The notes below the pieces were generated by a model, which saw only the letters and a program-made list of their open reading frames with translations, did not search any database and was not told the origin of the DNA. A stretch of DNA of 64,000 nt from Pedobacter sp. SYSU D00535. Its GTDB lineage: Bacteria > Bacteroidota > Bacteroidia > Sphingobacteriales > Sphingobacteriaceae. Positions 22,995-32,113 of this stretch are shown piece after piece. The position numbers were made by a program, and so were the translations under genes. The stretch spans positions 62,001 to 126,000 of the forward strand of contig NZ_JAFEWD010000001.1 of assembly GCF_017355855.1 (NCBI RefSeq), written 5' to 3'. Numbering within the stretch: the stretch's first letter is position 1; every line of letters starts with the position of its first letter.

Positions 22995-24797
22995 TCATTC
23001 GCTTTTGAAGAAAGCGCTTCTGATAGGATAAGGAAGGTTGAGGATCGCTGCTTTTGTGGAGCCTGCTTTCAGTTGTTTCCCGGAGGCAGAATAAACAGTG
23101 CCACTCGCCGGACGGTATACCGCAGGCTCTATACGGCCATTGCCAAAGTAATCTCCCGGCACTGGGATGTCTCCCGGTTTGCCTAGCTTGACCGCTGTTT
23201 TGGCATTATAAAAAAGCCATTCCCCTGAAGAGGGGCGGTAGACAGCGATCTCGCTTTTTCCGTCTCCGTTGTAATCTCCCGGCACAGGGATGTCTCCGTC
23301 TTGCCCGAAAGGAACATTACCCAGATCCGCGATGTACCATACGTGGTTCGAATAGCGGAAGACTGCCAGTTCTGCTTTTCCGTCTCCATCATAATCAGCG
23401 GGAACAGGCAAAGATTCCTTCCAGCCATGCTTCCTGGGTTCCTGGCCTTTAATGTACCAGGTAGCATTTGAAGGACGCCATACGGCAAGATCCGCAACAC
23501 CATCGCCGGTATAATCTGCCGGAAGCGGAACGTCTCCTGCTTCTCCTAAAGGCTGGTCGGCGAGGCCCTTAATCCGAAACACTTGTTCAGCAGGGGAGTA
23601 GACTGCCAGTTCTGCTCTGCCACTTCCCAGGTAGTCGGCGGGAACAGGAATGTCACCTTCTTTCCCAAAGTTTACTTTATCACCACCGATGTGCCAGGTA
23701 CCCGCCTGATAGAACGCTATCTCCGATTTGCCATCATTATTAAAATCGTAGATCCTCGAAGCGGAAGATTCGCGCAACCAGGGCTTCACGAACTCACTGT
23801 CGCCGTCCCGTTCGTAGGTGCCCAAGTCCGGGGAGAGTGTCTGGACACTAATCAGATCTTTTTCAGGAGAAAACTTCATCAGTCGCATCAAACCGTTGCC
23901 ACCCCTCGGCCGGCTCTGATAGTCGGCAAGGAAAGTTTTGACCGTTTTGCCTGCATAGGTGTCCTGCCGGTAGCCTTCACCGTTATCCCCGACATGTCCG
24001 CAAAGCATCATAAACAAGTTCGGTTTCGTTTTAAGGCGGTCATACAGCCTCTTACCCTGCTTGCCGAACTGTGCTTCTCCTCCCAGATTCGTTCCGGGAA
24101 CTTTATTAAAACCAATAATGTAATGACTCACGACGATTGCCTTCCTGTCGGAGTACTTATCCAGCAAGCCTGCGGCCCAGTTGTTCATATTTTCCTGGTC
24201 CTCGTCAAACGCATCATACTCAATATAGATGACGATGAAGTCTGAACCTCCTGCCGAGAAGAGGTCGTAGTGACTGTCGTTGTCATTTTTATAGTTTCCG
24301 CCATACCAGGGCCGGTTCTTGAAATGCTCCACACCAAAATACTTATTGAAGTAATAGGTGTTACCGGTTACAGCGAACTGGCTCGGCGACTGGTCGTGGT
24401 TTCCTACGGCCAGACCGTAAGGAATCCCGTAGGGCAGGCCGGGCTGTGGTTTTTCCAGGCGGTACAGTGCTTTCACCGCGTTATCCCATTGCTCCGGCTT
24501 GCTATCTCCGTCGTCTACAATGTCTCCCACGTGAATCACATAGACGATGTTTTCTTTCTCCCGGTTCTTAACAATCCAGTCAGTTTGGGCAGTAAAAAGT
24601 GCATTGGAGCCGCCCTGGCTTTCTTTGGTATTGTACTGAGTGTCCGGAATCACTGCTATAGAGAATTCCTTTTTTTCCTTAGCTGTGTCAGCTACCTTTT
24701 TTGGCGGCGTAGTTTGTCCGTAGACTGCTACCACTGCAAGAAGACTAAGGCAGCTTAAAGGGAATTTAAGCTGCTGGTTCAGTTTGTTCAAAATCAT
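22995..24797 (-). CDS. Secreted metallophosphoesterase with FG-GAP propeller repeats
   Basis: A 600-residue exported protein. After the signal peptide comes a calcineurin-like phosphoesterase domain (about 45-330) with all metal motifs: PDTQYN, HVGDIVDDG, GNHD, VSHY and CGHVGD. The C-terminal half has at least six FG-GAP/VCBS-like repeats around DYDGDGKAELAVFR and YNGDGKSEIAVYR, with Ca-binding D-x-D-G-x-x patterns. It would cleave phosphate esters outside the cytoplasm. A GTG overlaps the SusD stop by one base (24803); I prefer the ATG 6 bases later. It is part of the Sus operon, suggesting a phosphorylated substrate. Confidence 0.88.
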   Translation of the reverse strand: MILNKLNQQLKFPLSCLSLLAVVAVYGQTTPPKKVADTAKEKKEFSIAVIPDTQYNTKESQGGSNALFTAQTDWIVKNREKENIVYVIHVGDIVDDGDSKPEQWDNAVKALYRLEKPQPGLPYGIPYGLAVGNHDQSPSQFAVTGNTYYFNKYFGVEHFKNRPWYGGNYKNDNDSHYDLFSAGGSDFIVIYIEYDAFDEDQENMNNWAAGLLDKYSDRKAIVVSHYIIGFNKVPGTNLGGEAQFGKQGKRLYDRLKTKPNLFMMLCGHVGDNGEGYRQDTYAGKTVKTFLADYQSRPRGGNGLMRLMKFSPEKDLISVQTLSPDLGTYERDGDSEFVKPWLRESSASRIYDFNNDGKSEIAFYQAGTWHIGGDKVNFGKEGDIPVPADYLGSGRAELAVYSPAEQVFRIKGLADQPLGEAGDVPLPADYTGDGVADLAVWRPSNATWYIKGQEPRKHGWKESLPVPADYDGDGKAELAVFRYSNHVWYIADLGNVPFGQDGDIPVPGDYNGDGKSEIAVYRPSSGEWLFYNAKTAVKLGKPGDIPVPGDYFGNGRIEPAVYRPASGTVYSASGKQLKAGSTKAAILNLPYPIRSAFFKSE

Positions 24798-24802
24798 TTT
24801 CA

Positions 24803-26356
24803 CTAGTTGTATCCTTTGTTTTGAGTTAATGCAGGGTTTACCTCACGCTCCGACTGTGGAATAGGGAACAAGAGCCTTTCGGCTGTCACATTGTAGGTGT
24901 CAGCGCCGAGGTAAGGGAACTTGCTCTTCATTTGCTCGCCATAGGTTGTCATTACCTCTATGGCCTTACCGGTCCTTACCAGGTCATGCCACCGGTGATT
25001 TTCAAATGCCAGCTCCACCCTGCGTTCGCGAGCAATAATGTCACGCAATTCAGCAGGGTCAGTAGTGGTGATAGGAGACACACCGGCACCAAATGCCCGG
25101 TCACGCACCTGATTGAGGTAGGGCAGTGCCTGAGGCGACAATCCCTGTTCATTGAGGGCCTCGGCCAACATTAGGAGTGCATCCGCATACCTGTAGATGG
25201 GCCAGTTGTCGTTGGTATTGTTGGCGATGCTATGCGGGTTCAGGTACTTCTTGATATAAGGAACACCAATTTTTCCCGCGGCCGGGCTATAGTTTTCAAT
25301 GCTTTTGTTTGCAGAGATAGAAAAGATATTGCTGGCATTGTAGGTGCCCTCTGCAATACCGATAGAAGCGGCCTTCCGCTTGTCGCCTTCTTCATAAGCA
25401 TTAATCAAATCTTCTGTAGGCGTGTTCCAGCCCCCTGTGCCGCTGTTGTTAGTGGCAACGCCGGTAATGATGGAAGTATTGAGACTTCTCGGAAGAAATG
25501 AATAGATAAAGGTGCTCTGCTGATCGCCCTGGGCACCAGCCATATACTGAACTTCAAAGATCGACTCCCTGCTGTTTTTGTTCGCCGTCGAGAAAACAGC
25601 GGCATAGTCGGGTAGGAGCTGGTAGCCCATCCCCGGAAGGGTTCTAAGCAGCTTCTCCGCTTCATCATAGTCCTTCAGGGTCATGTAGACCTCTGCAAGG
25701 AGCATTGTGGCTGCCCCCTTCGTAGCCTGTCCCGTTTGAGGAAACTTGGGTACATCGAGTTTCAGGATTGCATCGTTAGCATCTTCAATGATCTGGCTAT
25801 ACACTTTTTCAACATGGCTCCTTGTTAGGAAGGCATCTTCAGCTGTGCTAACTTCCTTCAGGTACAACGGTACTTCCCCAAAGTAGCGGACGAGCTTGAA
25901 GTAATTGAAAGCCCGAAGGAATTTTGCTTGTCCTTCAATTTCGTTTTTAGCCTTCTCTTCCAGCGTCGCCGTCGCTAGTCTTCCAAGCACAATATTCGCT
26001 CTCGAAATACCTTTGTAGCAGTGGAAGTAGACTGCATTGCTGTAGGCATTGTTGGGATCGTCGGTAAAATCGGCAATAGTTTCCCTGAAAAGGTAAGCGG
26101 TGCCCCGGTTGATCTCATAAAATTCGTAATGCGTATTGTCAGAGCGCATTTCCCCAGTAAAAAAGTCGTTGACCAGCAGGTCGCGCAGGGGAGTATAGGC
26201 TGCTGTAACGGCTTGTCTGAACTGTTCCTCCGTGCGAAAGAAGCTTTCGCTGGATTGCTGATCTTCCGGCGCGAGGTCAATAAAGGATTCTTTACAGGAA
26301 CTTCCCGCCAGGGCTAGCATCAGCAGAAGTCCGTATGTTGATTTCGATAGTTTCAT
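24803..26356 (-). CDS. SusD/RagB family nutrient-binding outer membrane lipoprotein
   Basis: A 517-residue lipoprotein (lipobox GSSC, Cys21) with the SusD start pattern SFIDLAPEDQQSSESFFRTE, an N-terminal TPR-like helical part and the C-terminal WPIYRYADALLMLAEALNE, RERRVELAFENHRWHDLVRTG and LLFPIPQSE motifs typical of the family. SusD forms the lid of the SusC channel and captures a glycan or other large nutrient at the surface. It follows susC by 13 bases and precedes the phosphoesterase in the same operon. Confidence 0.95.
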   Translation of the reverse strand: MKLSKSTYGLLLMLALAGSSCKESFIDLAPEDQQSSESFFRTEEQFRQAVTAAYTPLRDLLVNDFFTGEMRSDNTHYEFYEINRGTAYLFRETIADFTDDPNNAYSNAVYFHCYKGISRANIVLGRLATATLEEKAKNEIEGQAKFLRAFNYFKLVRYFGEVPLYLKEVSTAEDAFLTRSHVEKVYSQIIEDANDAILKLDVPKFPQTGQATKGAATMLLAEVYMTLKDYDEAEKLLRTLPGMGYQLLPDYAAVFSTANKNSRESIFEVQYMAGAQGDQQSTFIYSFLPRSLNTSIITGVATNNSGTGGWNTPTEDLINAYEEGDKRKAASIGIAEGTYNASNIFSISANKSIENYSPAAGKIGVPYIKKYLNPHSIANNTNDNWPIYRYADALLMLAEALNEQGLSPQALPYLNQVRDRAFGAGVSPITTTDPAELRDIIARERRVELAFENHRWHDLVRTGKAIEVMTTYGEQMKSKFPYLGADTYNVTAERLLFPIPQSEREVNPALTQNKGYN

Positions 26357-26369
26357 TTGTCTGTGTCGT

Positions 26370-29300
26370 TTATCTGAATGTTGTGTTGATACCTAAAGAA
26401 AAAGTACGGGGAACAGGGTACGCATTCTCGTCGATCCCCAGACCCTTTGACGGGTCCATTCCTCCCACATTTACTTCCGGATTCATGCCCGAATAGTTGC
26501 TGATAGTGAAAGCCTGTTGCACGGAGGCATAAATGCGAAGGTTGCTCAGCGTCTTACTATTCTTTAGAGGCACGGTATAGCCCAGGGAGATATTTTTGGC
26601 AGTCAGGTAGGAGACATCCTCGATCCACTGGGTGTTTACACTGCGACCGAGACCGGTAGTGCCCGACATGGTGCGCGGATAAACACCCGAACCAGGATTC
26701 TCCGGCGACCTCCACCGGTCCTTCGTAGCAGCCAGCATCATGCGGGCACCGTCGAGGTTAGCCAGGTAGGCCCATTTTCCTGGGTTCATAATTTTTCCTC
26801 CAACAGATCCCGCCATGGCGATATTTAAGTCGAAATTTTTGTATCGGAAGTCGTTGAAGAAACCGAAGTTGAAATCTGGGGTGGGGTTTCCAATGAAGGT
26901 ACGGTCGTCGTTGGTGATAAAGCCATCTCCGTTCACGTCCTTCATTTTGACGGTACCTACTGCCGATTTCAGACCGGAGATCTGCAACTTCGGAGAATTG
27001 GCCAGATCCTGCTCGTCTTTATACAAACCCTCGAAAACGAAGCCGTAGAATTCGCCTAGCGAGCGACCTTCCTGGTGGCGGTAATAGTCGGAGGAAGTAG
27101 TGTTGTTCCGGCGAAGGAAGCCAGGATTTACGAGTGATTTAATCCGGTTGCGGTCGAAAGACATGTTGAAACTGCTGTTCCACTTGAGCTTTCCGGTGAG
27201 GTTTACCGTATTCAGACTAAGCTCATGTCCCCATAGCTCAAGCACTCCAACGTTAGATTTAATGGTGGTAAATCCGGAAGCGCGGGGAATCGGCATGTCC
27301 ATGATCAACCCGTCTGATATCTTATCATAATAATCGTAGGTAAATGATACGCGATTATCCAGAATGCTTAAGTCTGCTCCGATATTAAACTGTTTGTTCC
27401 GCTCCCAGGCAAGATCCACGTTGCCCAGGTTACTGATGGAAATGCCAGGAGTTAGTTGATTTCCAAATACATAATTATAGCTACCTGTATTAGGAATAAA
27501 GGTATAATTTCCAATGCTGTTATTACCTGTGATACCGTAGCTGGCGCGAAGTTTCAGGAGGTCCAGCTTGGTAAACCTATCCATGAACGGCTCTTCACTC
27601 AATACCCAGCCCGCGGCTACGGAAGGGAAGTAGCCATATTTCCGGTTACTGCCAAATCGGGAAGAACCGTCGCGGCGAACGGCGCCTGATAGAAGATACT
27701 TTCTTTTGAAATTATAGTTCAGTCGGGCGATCTGTGAGATAAGGGAATAATGGGTGGTATTGCTGCTACCCTCACTGATCGCTGTCGCTGCCGAGATCCA
27801 TTCCACATCATCATTTGGAAAATTGGTACCCGTTACGGAGTTACTTTCCTGATCGAACTTTTGGGCAGAATAGCCAACCAGCGCCTCCACATGGTGGTAA
27901 TCAAAAAAGGTTTTATTGTAATGCAGATTAGCCTCTGCTGTCCAGGAGTAATTGTCAACTGCACTGCTTAATCCACTGGCGATACCATTTGCCACAATGG
28001 TGGAAGGCACAAAGCGGTTCCGGGTTTCTGCCCCCTTGTCAACCGCGAAATTGGTTTTCAGGCTCAAGCCTTTCAGAAACTCGTAGTTGAGGTAGGCATT
28101 TCCCAGGATCCGGGTCGTCTTGTAGTCGTCCTTCGTCTGTAAAAATTGGGCGTAAGGATTCAGATTTGTCACCATGCCCGGCGAGTTAACGTAAAGCGGC
28201 ATGGTACCATCAGGGTTTACTGGGGAAATCAATGGACTAGCTTCTACGACTTTCTCCATCAGACCATTCAGGCCATCGGTGCTCAGTCGGTTATTATGAT
28301 CTATCCGGTAACTTGGCGCGATATTAAATCCAAGCTTTATCCGGTCGTTATTCAAACGAAGATCCTGGTTGAGACGAAGCGAAAAGAGCTGGGTTCCGGT
28401 GTTTAACACGACTCCCTGGTGATTCAAATAGCCTGCAATGATGGTAGAGCTGGAACGCTCTCTCGCCGAGGATACGATCAGGTCATACTTTTGAATAGGA
28501 TTCGTTTCGGTGAGGGTGTTGAACCAGTTGGTTCCTTCGCCGTAGCGTTCCGGATTCTGATACACGGGATCCAGCGTCCCTTTGTAGTTTTCGTATTTTA
28601 CTCTGTCTTCATAATACTCGTTTTGAAATTCGGCGAACTCGCGTGCCGTCATCATTTTCGGTATTCTGCCTTCCGGGATTTTTTGGATCCCATAAAAACT
28701 GTTGAACTCTACTTTCGATTCCCCCGCTTTCGCGTGCCTGGTAGTGATCAATATGACACCGTTTGCTGCCCTTGATCCGTAGAGCGCGGTTGATGAGGCA
28801 TCCTTCAGGACGGTGAAAGATTCAATTTCTGCCGGATTGATATTGTTGATACTTCCGGTCACCGGTATTCCGTCAATTACTACCAGTGGCTGGTTGTCCG
28901 CAAAAAGTGAGGCAGCTCCCCGTATCCGGAATTCGATGCCTCTTCCGGGCTGGCCACTGTATTGGTTGATCTGGACCCCTGCAATTCGTCCCTGTAGTTG
29001 TTGGGCAAACTGACCTACCGGCTGGTCCTGAAGGTCCTCGGCATCTACCTGGGCTATAGCTCCTGTGATTTCAGCTCTGCGCTGCTGCCCGTAGCTGACC
29101 ACCACTTCTTTCAATTGCGCCATCGCTTTAAGGCTGACATTCAACTCCTGATCGCTGCCTTCAGCAACGGTAACAGGGTATTCACGACTCTGGTAGCCGA
29201 TATAGCTTACTACTAGCGTATAGTTTCCCGGCTCGAGTGAGAGCACATAGGTACCTTGCATATTGGTCATGGTACCTTTGTTGGTCCCTTTTACACGGAC

Positions 29301-29735
29301 ACTGGCACCAGGTAGGCTCTCGCCGGATTCGTCCGTTACGGAGCCCCTTATGCTGCCGGGCTGTGCCTTGCGTCGCACATAGATATTTTCGCCCGACTGA
29401 CGGTAGCTTATCGGCATCTCGCGGGAAAGCAGGTCCAAGATTTGTTTTAACGACTGCTCATTTCTGGGCAGGGTGAAGGGGAGTGGTCGCTCTCCACCCA
29501 AATCCCGGGAGTTGTACATGATCATAAAGCCGGATTTCTGCTGTAGCTCCTGCAACAGTTCGTCCAACGTTCCCGGGCGGTTTTCCAAACGCAGCCTGAC
29601 CTGGTTCAACTGCTGCGCCCGGGTTTTATTAGCCATTAATGAACCACTCAATACTGCTATGACTGTGAAGACTAAAAGCGAGAATTTCATGATGGGTATG
29701 GTATGGTAAAAGAGTTTTTTTAAGTGTTTTTTCAT
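26370..29735 (-). CDS. SusC/RagA family TonB-linked outer membrane transporter with STN domain
   Basis: A 1121-residue transporter. In order: signal peptide, STN domain (about 45-110, QQKSGFMIMYNSRDLGG) that contacts the FecR anti-sigma factor, a carboxypeptidase-like beta domain (GSIRGSVTDESGESLPGASV), the TonB plug (VVSYGQQRRAEITGAIA, then ADNQPLVVIDGIP and SSTALYGSRAANGVI), and a 22-strand barrel. It imports a large substrate bound by SusD using TonB energy. The STN domain together with the sigma/FecR pair upstream indicates trans-envelope signalling: substrate binding frees the sigma factor to activate this operon. Confidence 0.95.
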   Translation of the reverse strand: MKKHLKKLFYHTIPIMKFSLLVFTVIAVLSGSLMANKTRAQQLNQVRLRLENRPGTLDELLQELQQKSGFMIMYNSRDLGGERPLPFTLPRNEQSLKQILDLLSREMPISYRQSGENIYVRRKAQPGSIRGSVTDESGESLPGASVRVKGTNKGTMTNMQGTYVLSLEPGNYTLVVSYIGYQSREYPVTVAEGSDQELNVSLKAMAQLKEVVVSYGQQRRAEITGAIAQVDAEDLQDQPVGQFAQQLQGRIAGVQINQYSGQPGRGIEFRIRGAASLFADNQPLVVIDGIPVTGSINNINPAEIESFTVLKDASSTALYGSRAANGVILITTRHAKAGESKVEFNSFYGIQKIPEGRIPKMMTAREFAEFQNEYYEDRVKYENYKGTLDPVYQNPERYGEGTNWFNTLTETNPIQKYDLIVSSARERSSSTIIAGYLNHQGVVLNTGTQLFSLRLNQDLRLNNDRIKLGFNIAPSYRIDHNNRLSTDGLNGLMEKVVEASPLISPVNPDGTMPLYVNSPGMVTNLNPYAQFLQTKDDYKTTRILGNAYLNYEFLKGLSLKTNFAVDKGAETRNRFVPSTIVANGIASGLSSAVDNYSWTAEANLHYNKTFFDYHHVEALVGYSAQKFDQESNSVTGTNFPNDDVEWISAATAISEGSSNTTHYSLISQIARLNYNFKRKYLLSGAVRRDGSSRFGSNRKYGYFPSVAAGWVLSEEPFMDRFTKLDLLKLRASYGITGNNSIGNYTFIPNTGSYNYVFGNQLTPGISISNLGNVDLAWERNKQFNIGADLSILDNRVSFTYDYYDKISDGLIMDMPIPRASGFTTIKSNVGVLELWGHELSLNTVNLTGKLKWNSSFNMSFDRNRIKSLVNPGFLRRNNTTSSDYYRHQEGRSLGEFYGFVFEGLYKDEQDLANSPKLQISGLKSAVGTVKMKDVNGDGFITNDDRTFIGNPTPDFNFGFFNDFRYKNFDLNIAMAGSVGGKIMNPGKWAYLANLDGARMMLAATKDRWRSPENPGSGVYPRTMSGTTGLGRSVNTQWIEDVSYLTAKNISLGYTVPLKNSKTLSNLRIYASVQQAFTISNYSGMNPEVNVGGMDPSKGLGIDENAYPVPRTFSLGINTTFR

Positions 29736-29775
29736 ACATTTAACTGTTTTTAATTATTGAAAGAGATTAAAGACC

Positions 29776-29811
29776 TGCTGCCCGGAGCTGGGCCAATAGC
29801 TCGGGCAGCTT
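29776..29811. terminator. Hairpin between fecR and susC
   Basis: GCTGCCCG and CGGGCAGC with inner AGCT/AGCT pairs form a long stem around GGGCCAAT. T-rich sequence (TTTGTTT) follows on the plus strand. In the direction of the operon (minus strand) the downstream bases are only mildly T-rich, so it may attenuate readthrough from fecR into susC or simply be part of the susC leader. Confidence 0.4.
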
Positions 29812-29861
29812 TGTTTAAAAGCGTTATCTTACATATACTGTCCTCCTTTGGCTGATCCTGG

Positions 29862-30845
29862 TTAATGACTTATAAAAACTTTCCTGTTATCGATGCGGTA
29901 GTGGAAGGAGTTGATGTCCCGGAGCGATTCCAGCACTTCGCGCAAAGGCTTATCCCGGTAGGCTGCGGTGAACAATTGTTTTCCCGAACGCGTTCCCTGA
30001 AATATTACCTCAACGTCGTACCAGTTTTCAATTTTTGATTTGATTTCCGTCCAGGTCGCGTCCTTAAATACGAGGAGGTTATCCTTCCAGGCAGTATAAT
30101 TGCTTACATCTGCCGTGTTTTTGCTAAAGCCACCGTCTTTGCGACGGTAGTTAAGGCGATATCCCCTGGTAACGGTGTCAATCACTCGGCGGTTCCCCTG
30201 ACTTTCGGAAACGAGCACCCTGCCGGTACTTACACAAAGCACGAAATCTTCCTCTCTGCTGCCGGCGGAAATATTGAAGGAAGTACCTAATACCCGCGTA
30301 TCGATACCAGCTGAATGGACTACGAAAGGCCGCTGCTTATCGTGCTTTACTTCAAAGAATGCTTCGCCCTTGTCCAGGTATACCTCCCTGATTTTGTCAA
30401 ACGTTTTACTGTAGCGAATGCTGCTACGCCCGTTCAGCCAGATGGTACTGCTGTCCGGCAGCGTTATTTTAGCTTTTTGTCCCGCAGGTACGTGCAGCTC
30501 CGTAAAGACCGGCACCTCGCGGGTTTTCCCGTGCTTTTTACCCGTTTTTAAATATTCGTAGGAACCATAGAATAAGAGGGCGAAGCCAAGAAGGGCAGCT
30601 GCCTTGAATAAGAATGGCAGGACTTTGATCAACCTGCCGGAACTCTTCACCGGCTCAGGATCTATCCTCTTTTCAATACTGCGATAGATGTCAGTGCGGA
30701 TATGCTCCCTTTGCTGATCAGAAAGCACAGGTGGAACTTTAGCGCCTGTTCTTCGGAACCATCCCTCGATAAACTCGAGTTCTTCCTGACTTGCCGTTCC
30801 GGAAAGGTATTTATCGAAGAGCCGGAGCAGTTGTTTATCATTCAT
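29862..30845 (-). CDS. FecR family anti-sigma factor
   Basis: A 327-residue single-pass membrane protein. A short N-terminal cytoplasmic domain (about 1-85) binds the sigma factor, a transmembrane helix (about 87-107, LPFLFKAAALLGFALLFYG) follows, then the periplasmic FecR domain (AGQKAKITLPDSSTIWLNG, then GEAFFEVKHD, RPFVVHSAGIDTRVLGTSFN) and a C-terminal STN-like segment ending FHYRIDNRKVFIS. It passes the substrate signal from the SusC N-terminal domain to the ECF sigma factor encoded just upstream. Confidence 0.94.
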   Translation of the reverse strand: MNDKQLLRLFDKYLSGTASQEELEFIEGWFRRTGAKVPPVLSDQQREHIRTDIYRSIEKRIDPEPVKSSGRLIKVLPFLFKAAALLGFALLFYGSYEYLKTGKKHGKTREVPVFTELHVPAGQKAKITLPDSSTIWLNGRSSIRYSKTFDKIREVYLDKGEAFFEVKHDKQRPFVVHSAGIDTRVLGTSFNISAGSREEDFVLCVSTGRVLVSESQGNRRVIDTVTRGYRLNYRRKDGGFSKNTADVSNYTAWKDNLLVFKDATWTEIKSKIENWYDVEVIFQGTRSGKQLFTAAYRDKPLREVLESLRDINSFHYRIDNRKVFISH

Positions 30846-30943
30846 GCTTATTGTTGTATATAAGCATGAGGAAAGTTATGAAGGAAAGTACCGGTCCGAC
30901 CTGGTTATGAAAATATTAAGAAATTGTTTCTTTAATGGGCGAC

Positions 30944-31513
30944 CTACTGCATGAGGAACAGCAGGCCCAGCATAGCTTCGCTCGCCGCCGTCCTAAGACG
31001 TTTTTTTGCAAGTCCGAGCTGGTTCTTCACGGTTTGGCTGGAAAGGTTTAGCTGAGCGGCGATTTCCTGAATACTTAGCTCCTGCTCTTTATTAAGCCTG
31101 TATATTTCCCTTTGACGGTCGGGTAGGTTTTCTATTTCCCGGTCGAGAATACTGACGAGTTCTTTGTAAGCAGCATGATCGTCGGGAAGTACGAAGGAAG
31201 GGAGAACGTATTCGTGGTAGTGTGTGATTTTTTCCTGCAACCTTAAGGCATGGCTGATTTTCCGGATGGTTTCATGCTTCACCATCGTCAGGAGGTAGGC
31301 TCGGATATTTTCTACGCTTTCCAGCTGTTCTTTTTTCAACCACGCCGTTACAAATATTTCCTGCACTACATCTTTTGCCTCGTCGGTATCTTTTAATCGA
31401 CTGATAGCAAACTGGTAAAGAAACTCCCAATTCCGGTTGTAGAACTCACTGAACGCTTCCTTATCGCCACTGATGATCCCTGCAATTAAATCCCTTGTAT
31501 CTAAGCTCTCCAT
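30944..31513 (-). CDS. ECF RNA polymerase sigma-70 factor
   Basis: A 189-residue sigma factor with region 2 (FSEFYNRNWEFLYQFAISRL, then DEAKDVVQEIFVTAWLKK) and region 4 (LPDRQREIYRLNKEQELSIQ, then EIAAQLNLSSQTVKNQL). It belongs to the Bacteroidota group that pairs with FecR. It should direct transcription of the susC operon when released. The start MESLDTRDLIAG is preferred over an ATG 21 bases upstream. It is 98 bases upstream of fecR, with the same orientation. Confidence 0.93.
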   Translation of the reverse strand: MESLDTRDLIAGIISGDKEAFSEFYNRNWEFLYQFAISRLKDTDEAKDVVQEIFVTAWLKKEQLESVENIRAYLLTMVKHETIRKISHALRLQEKITHYHEYVLPSFVLPDDHAAYKELVSILDREIENLPDRQREIYRLNKEQELSIQEIAAQLNLSSQTVKNQLGLAKKRLRTAASEAMLGLLFLMQ

Positions 31514-32113
31514 TCGTTGATCGAATTGCAGCAAAGGTAGCAGGGGAGTGTTAGCTCAATGTTAAGGACAGGGAAATACGGCGTTTTTGCTGACGCAGAC
31601 GGACTCTTTGCTGCCTGTGTGTCGCTGGGAGAACTGTAGCATGTCCTTTATTTTATTGACCACCAATGTCTCTCTTGTCGGCTTAGAAAAAACATTTCTT
31701 CGGAAAAGAAAATCTTTCTATCTTTGCCTCAATTCCTGTACGTCTTAATACCTGGAGTTATGAATCACACTATTCACATATAGCCCTTTCGCCTTCAGCT
31801 TTTAGCTGAATCCATCATTTATTGTATTTCGATCAAATGTTGCTTGAGTTGTAATGCCAGGCATTGCGGAAAGGTATATTCCCGTCCTTGGGGAATGAAT
31901 CAACTTTACTATTTCAAAATATTTACTTATTGATTGATCGCTGAAATGCTCAGTGATCAGGGATTGAACTAAGGGTGAGCTGAATTCGCCGGCGTCTGAA
32001 GTCCCAGGTGACGCTGCTGTTTCTGCTATAGATAACGCTCGTGCTGCTGGACCTCACGCTTTATTCCTACTGCTTTTCCTCGTTTCGATCCAGTTACACA
32101 AAAAAACAAAGAC
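31514..32113. other. Long leader/intergenic region before rtcB
   Basis: No gene in 600 bases. A good -7 box, TATCTTTG (31719-31726), lies almost 400 bases before the rtcB ATG, so the messenger would have a long 5' leader. Within it are an 8-codon frame (31760-31783, MNHTIHI) preceded by GGAG, a 7-bp hairpin (TTCAGCT/AGCTGAA, near 31796-31812), and several GC-rich blocks at 31985-32060. The leader may carry a structured regulatory RNA or attenuator; this is inference. Confidence 0.45.
31719..31726 (+). promoter_or_regulatory. Candidate -7 promoter box for rtcB-prfH
   Basis: TATCTTTG fits the Bacteroidota TAnnTTTG consensus. A transcript from here would begin near 31733 and carry a leader of about 380 bases. 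The -33 element is not clear. Confidence 0.4.

Noticed and set aside
31985-32060. Possible mimic of the 16S decoding region in the rtcB-prfH leader
   Set aside because: A short likeness to a 16S 3'-end stretch was noticed, but it does not hold for Sphingobacteriales 16S sequence as I recall it and is within chance.
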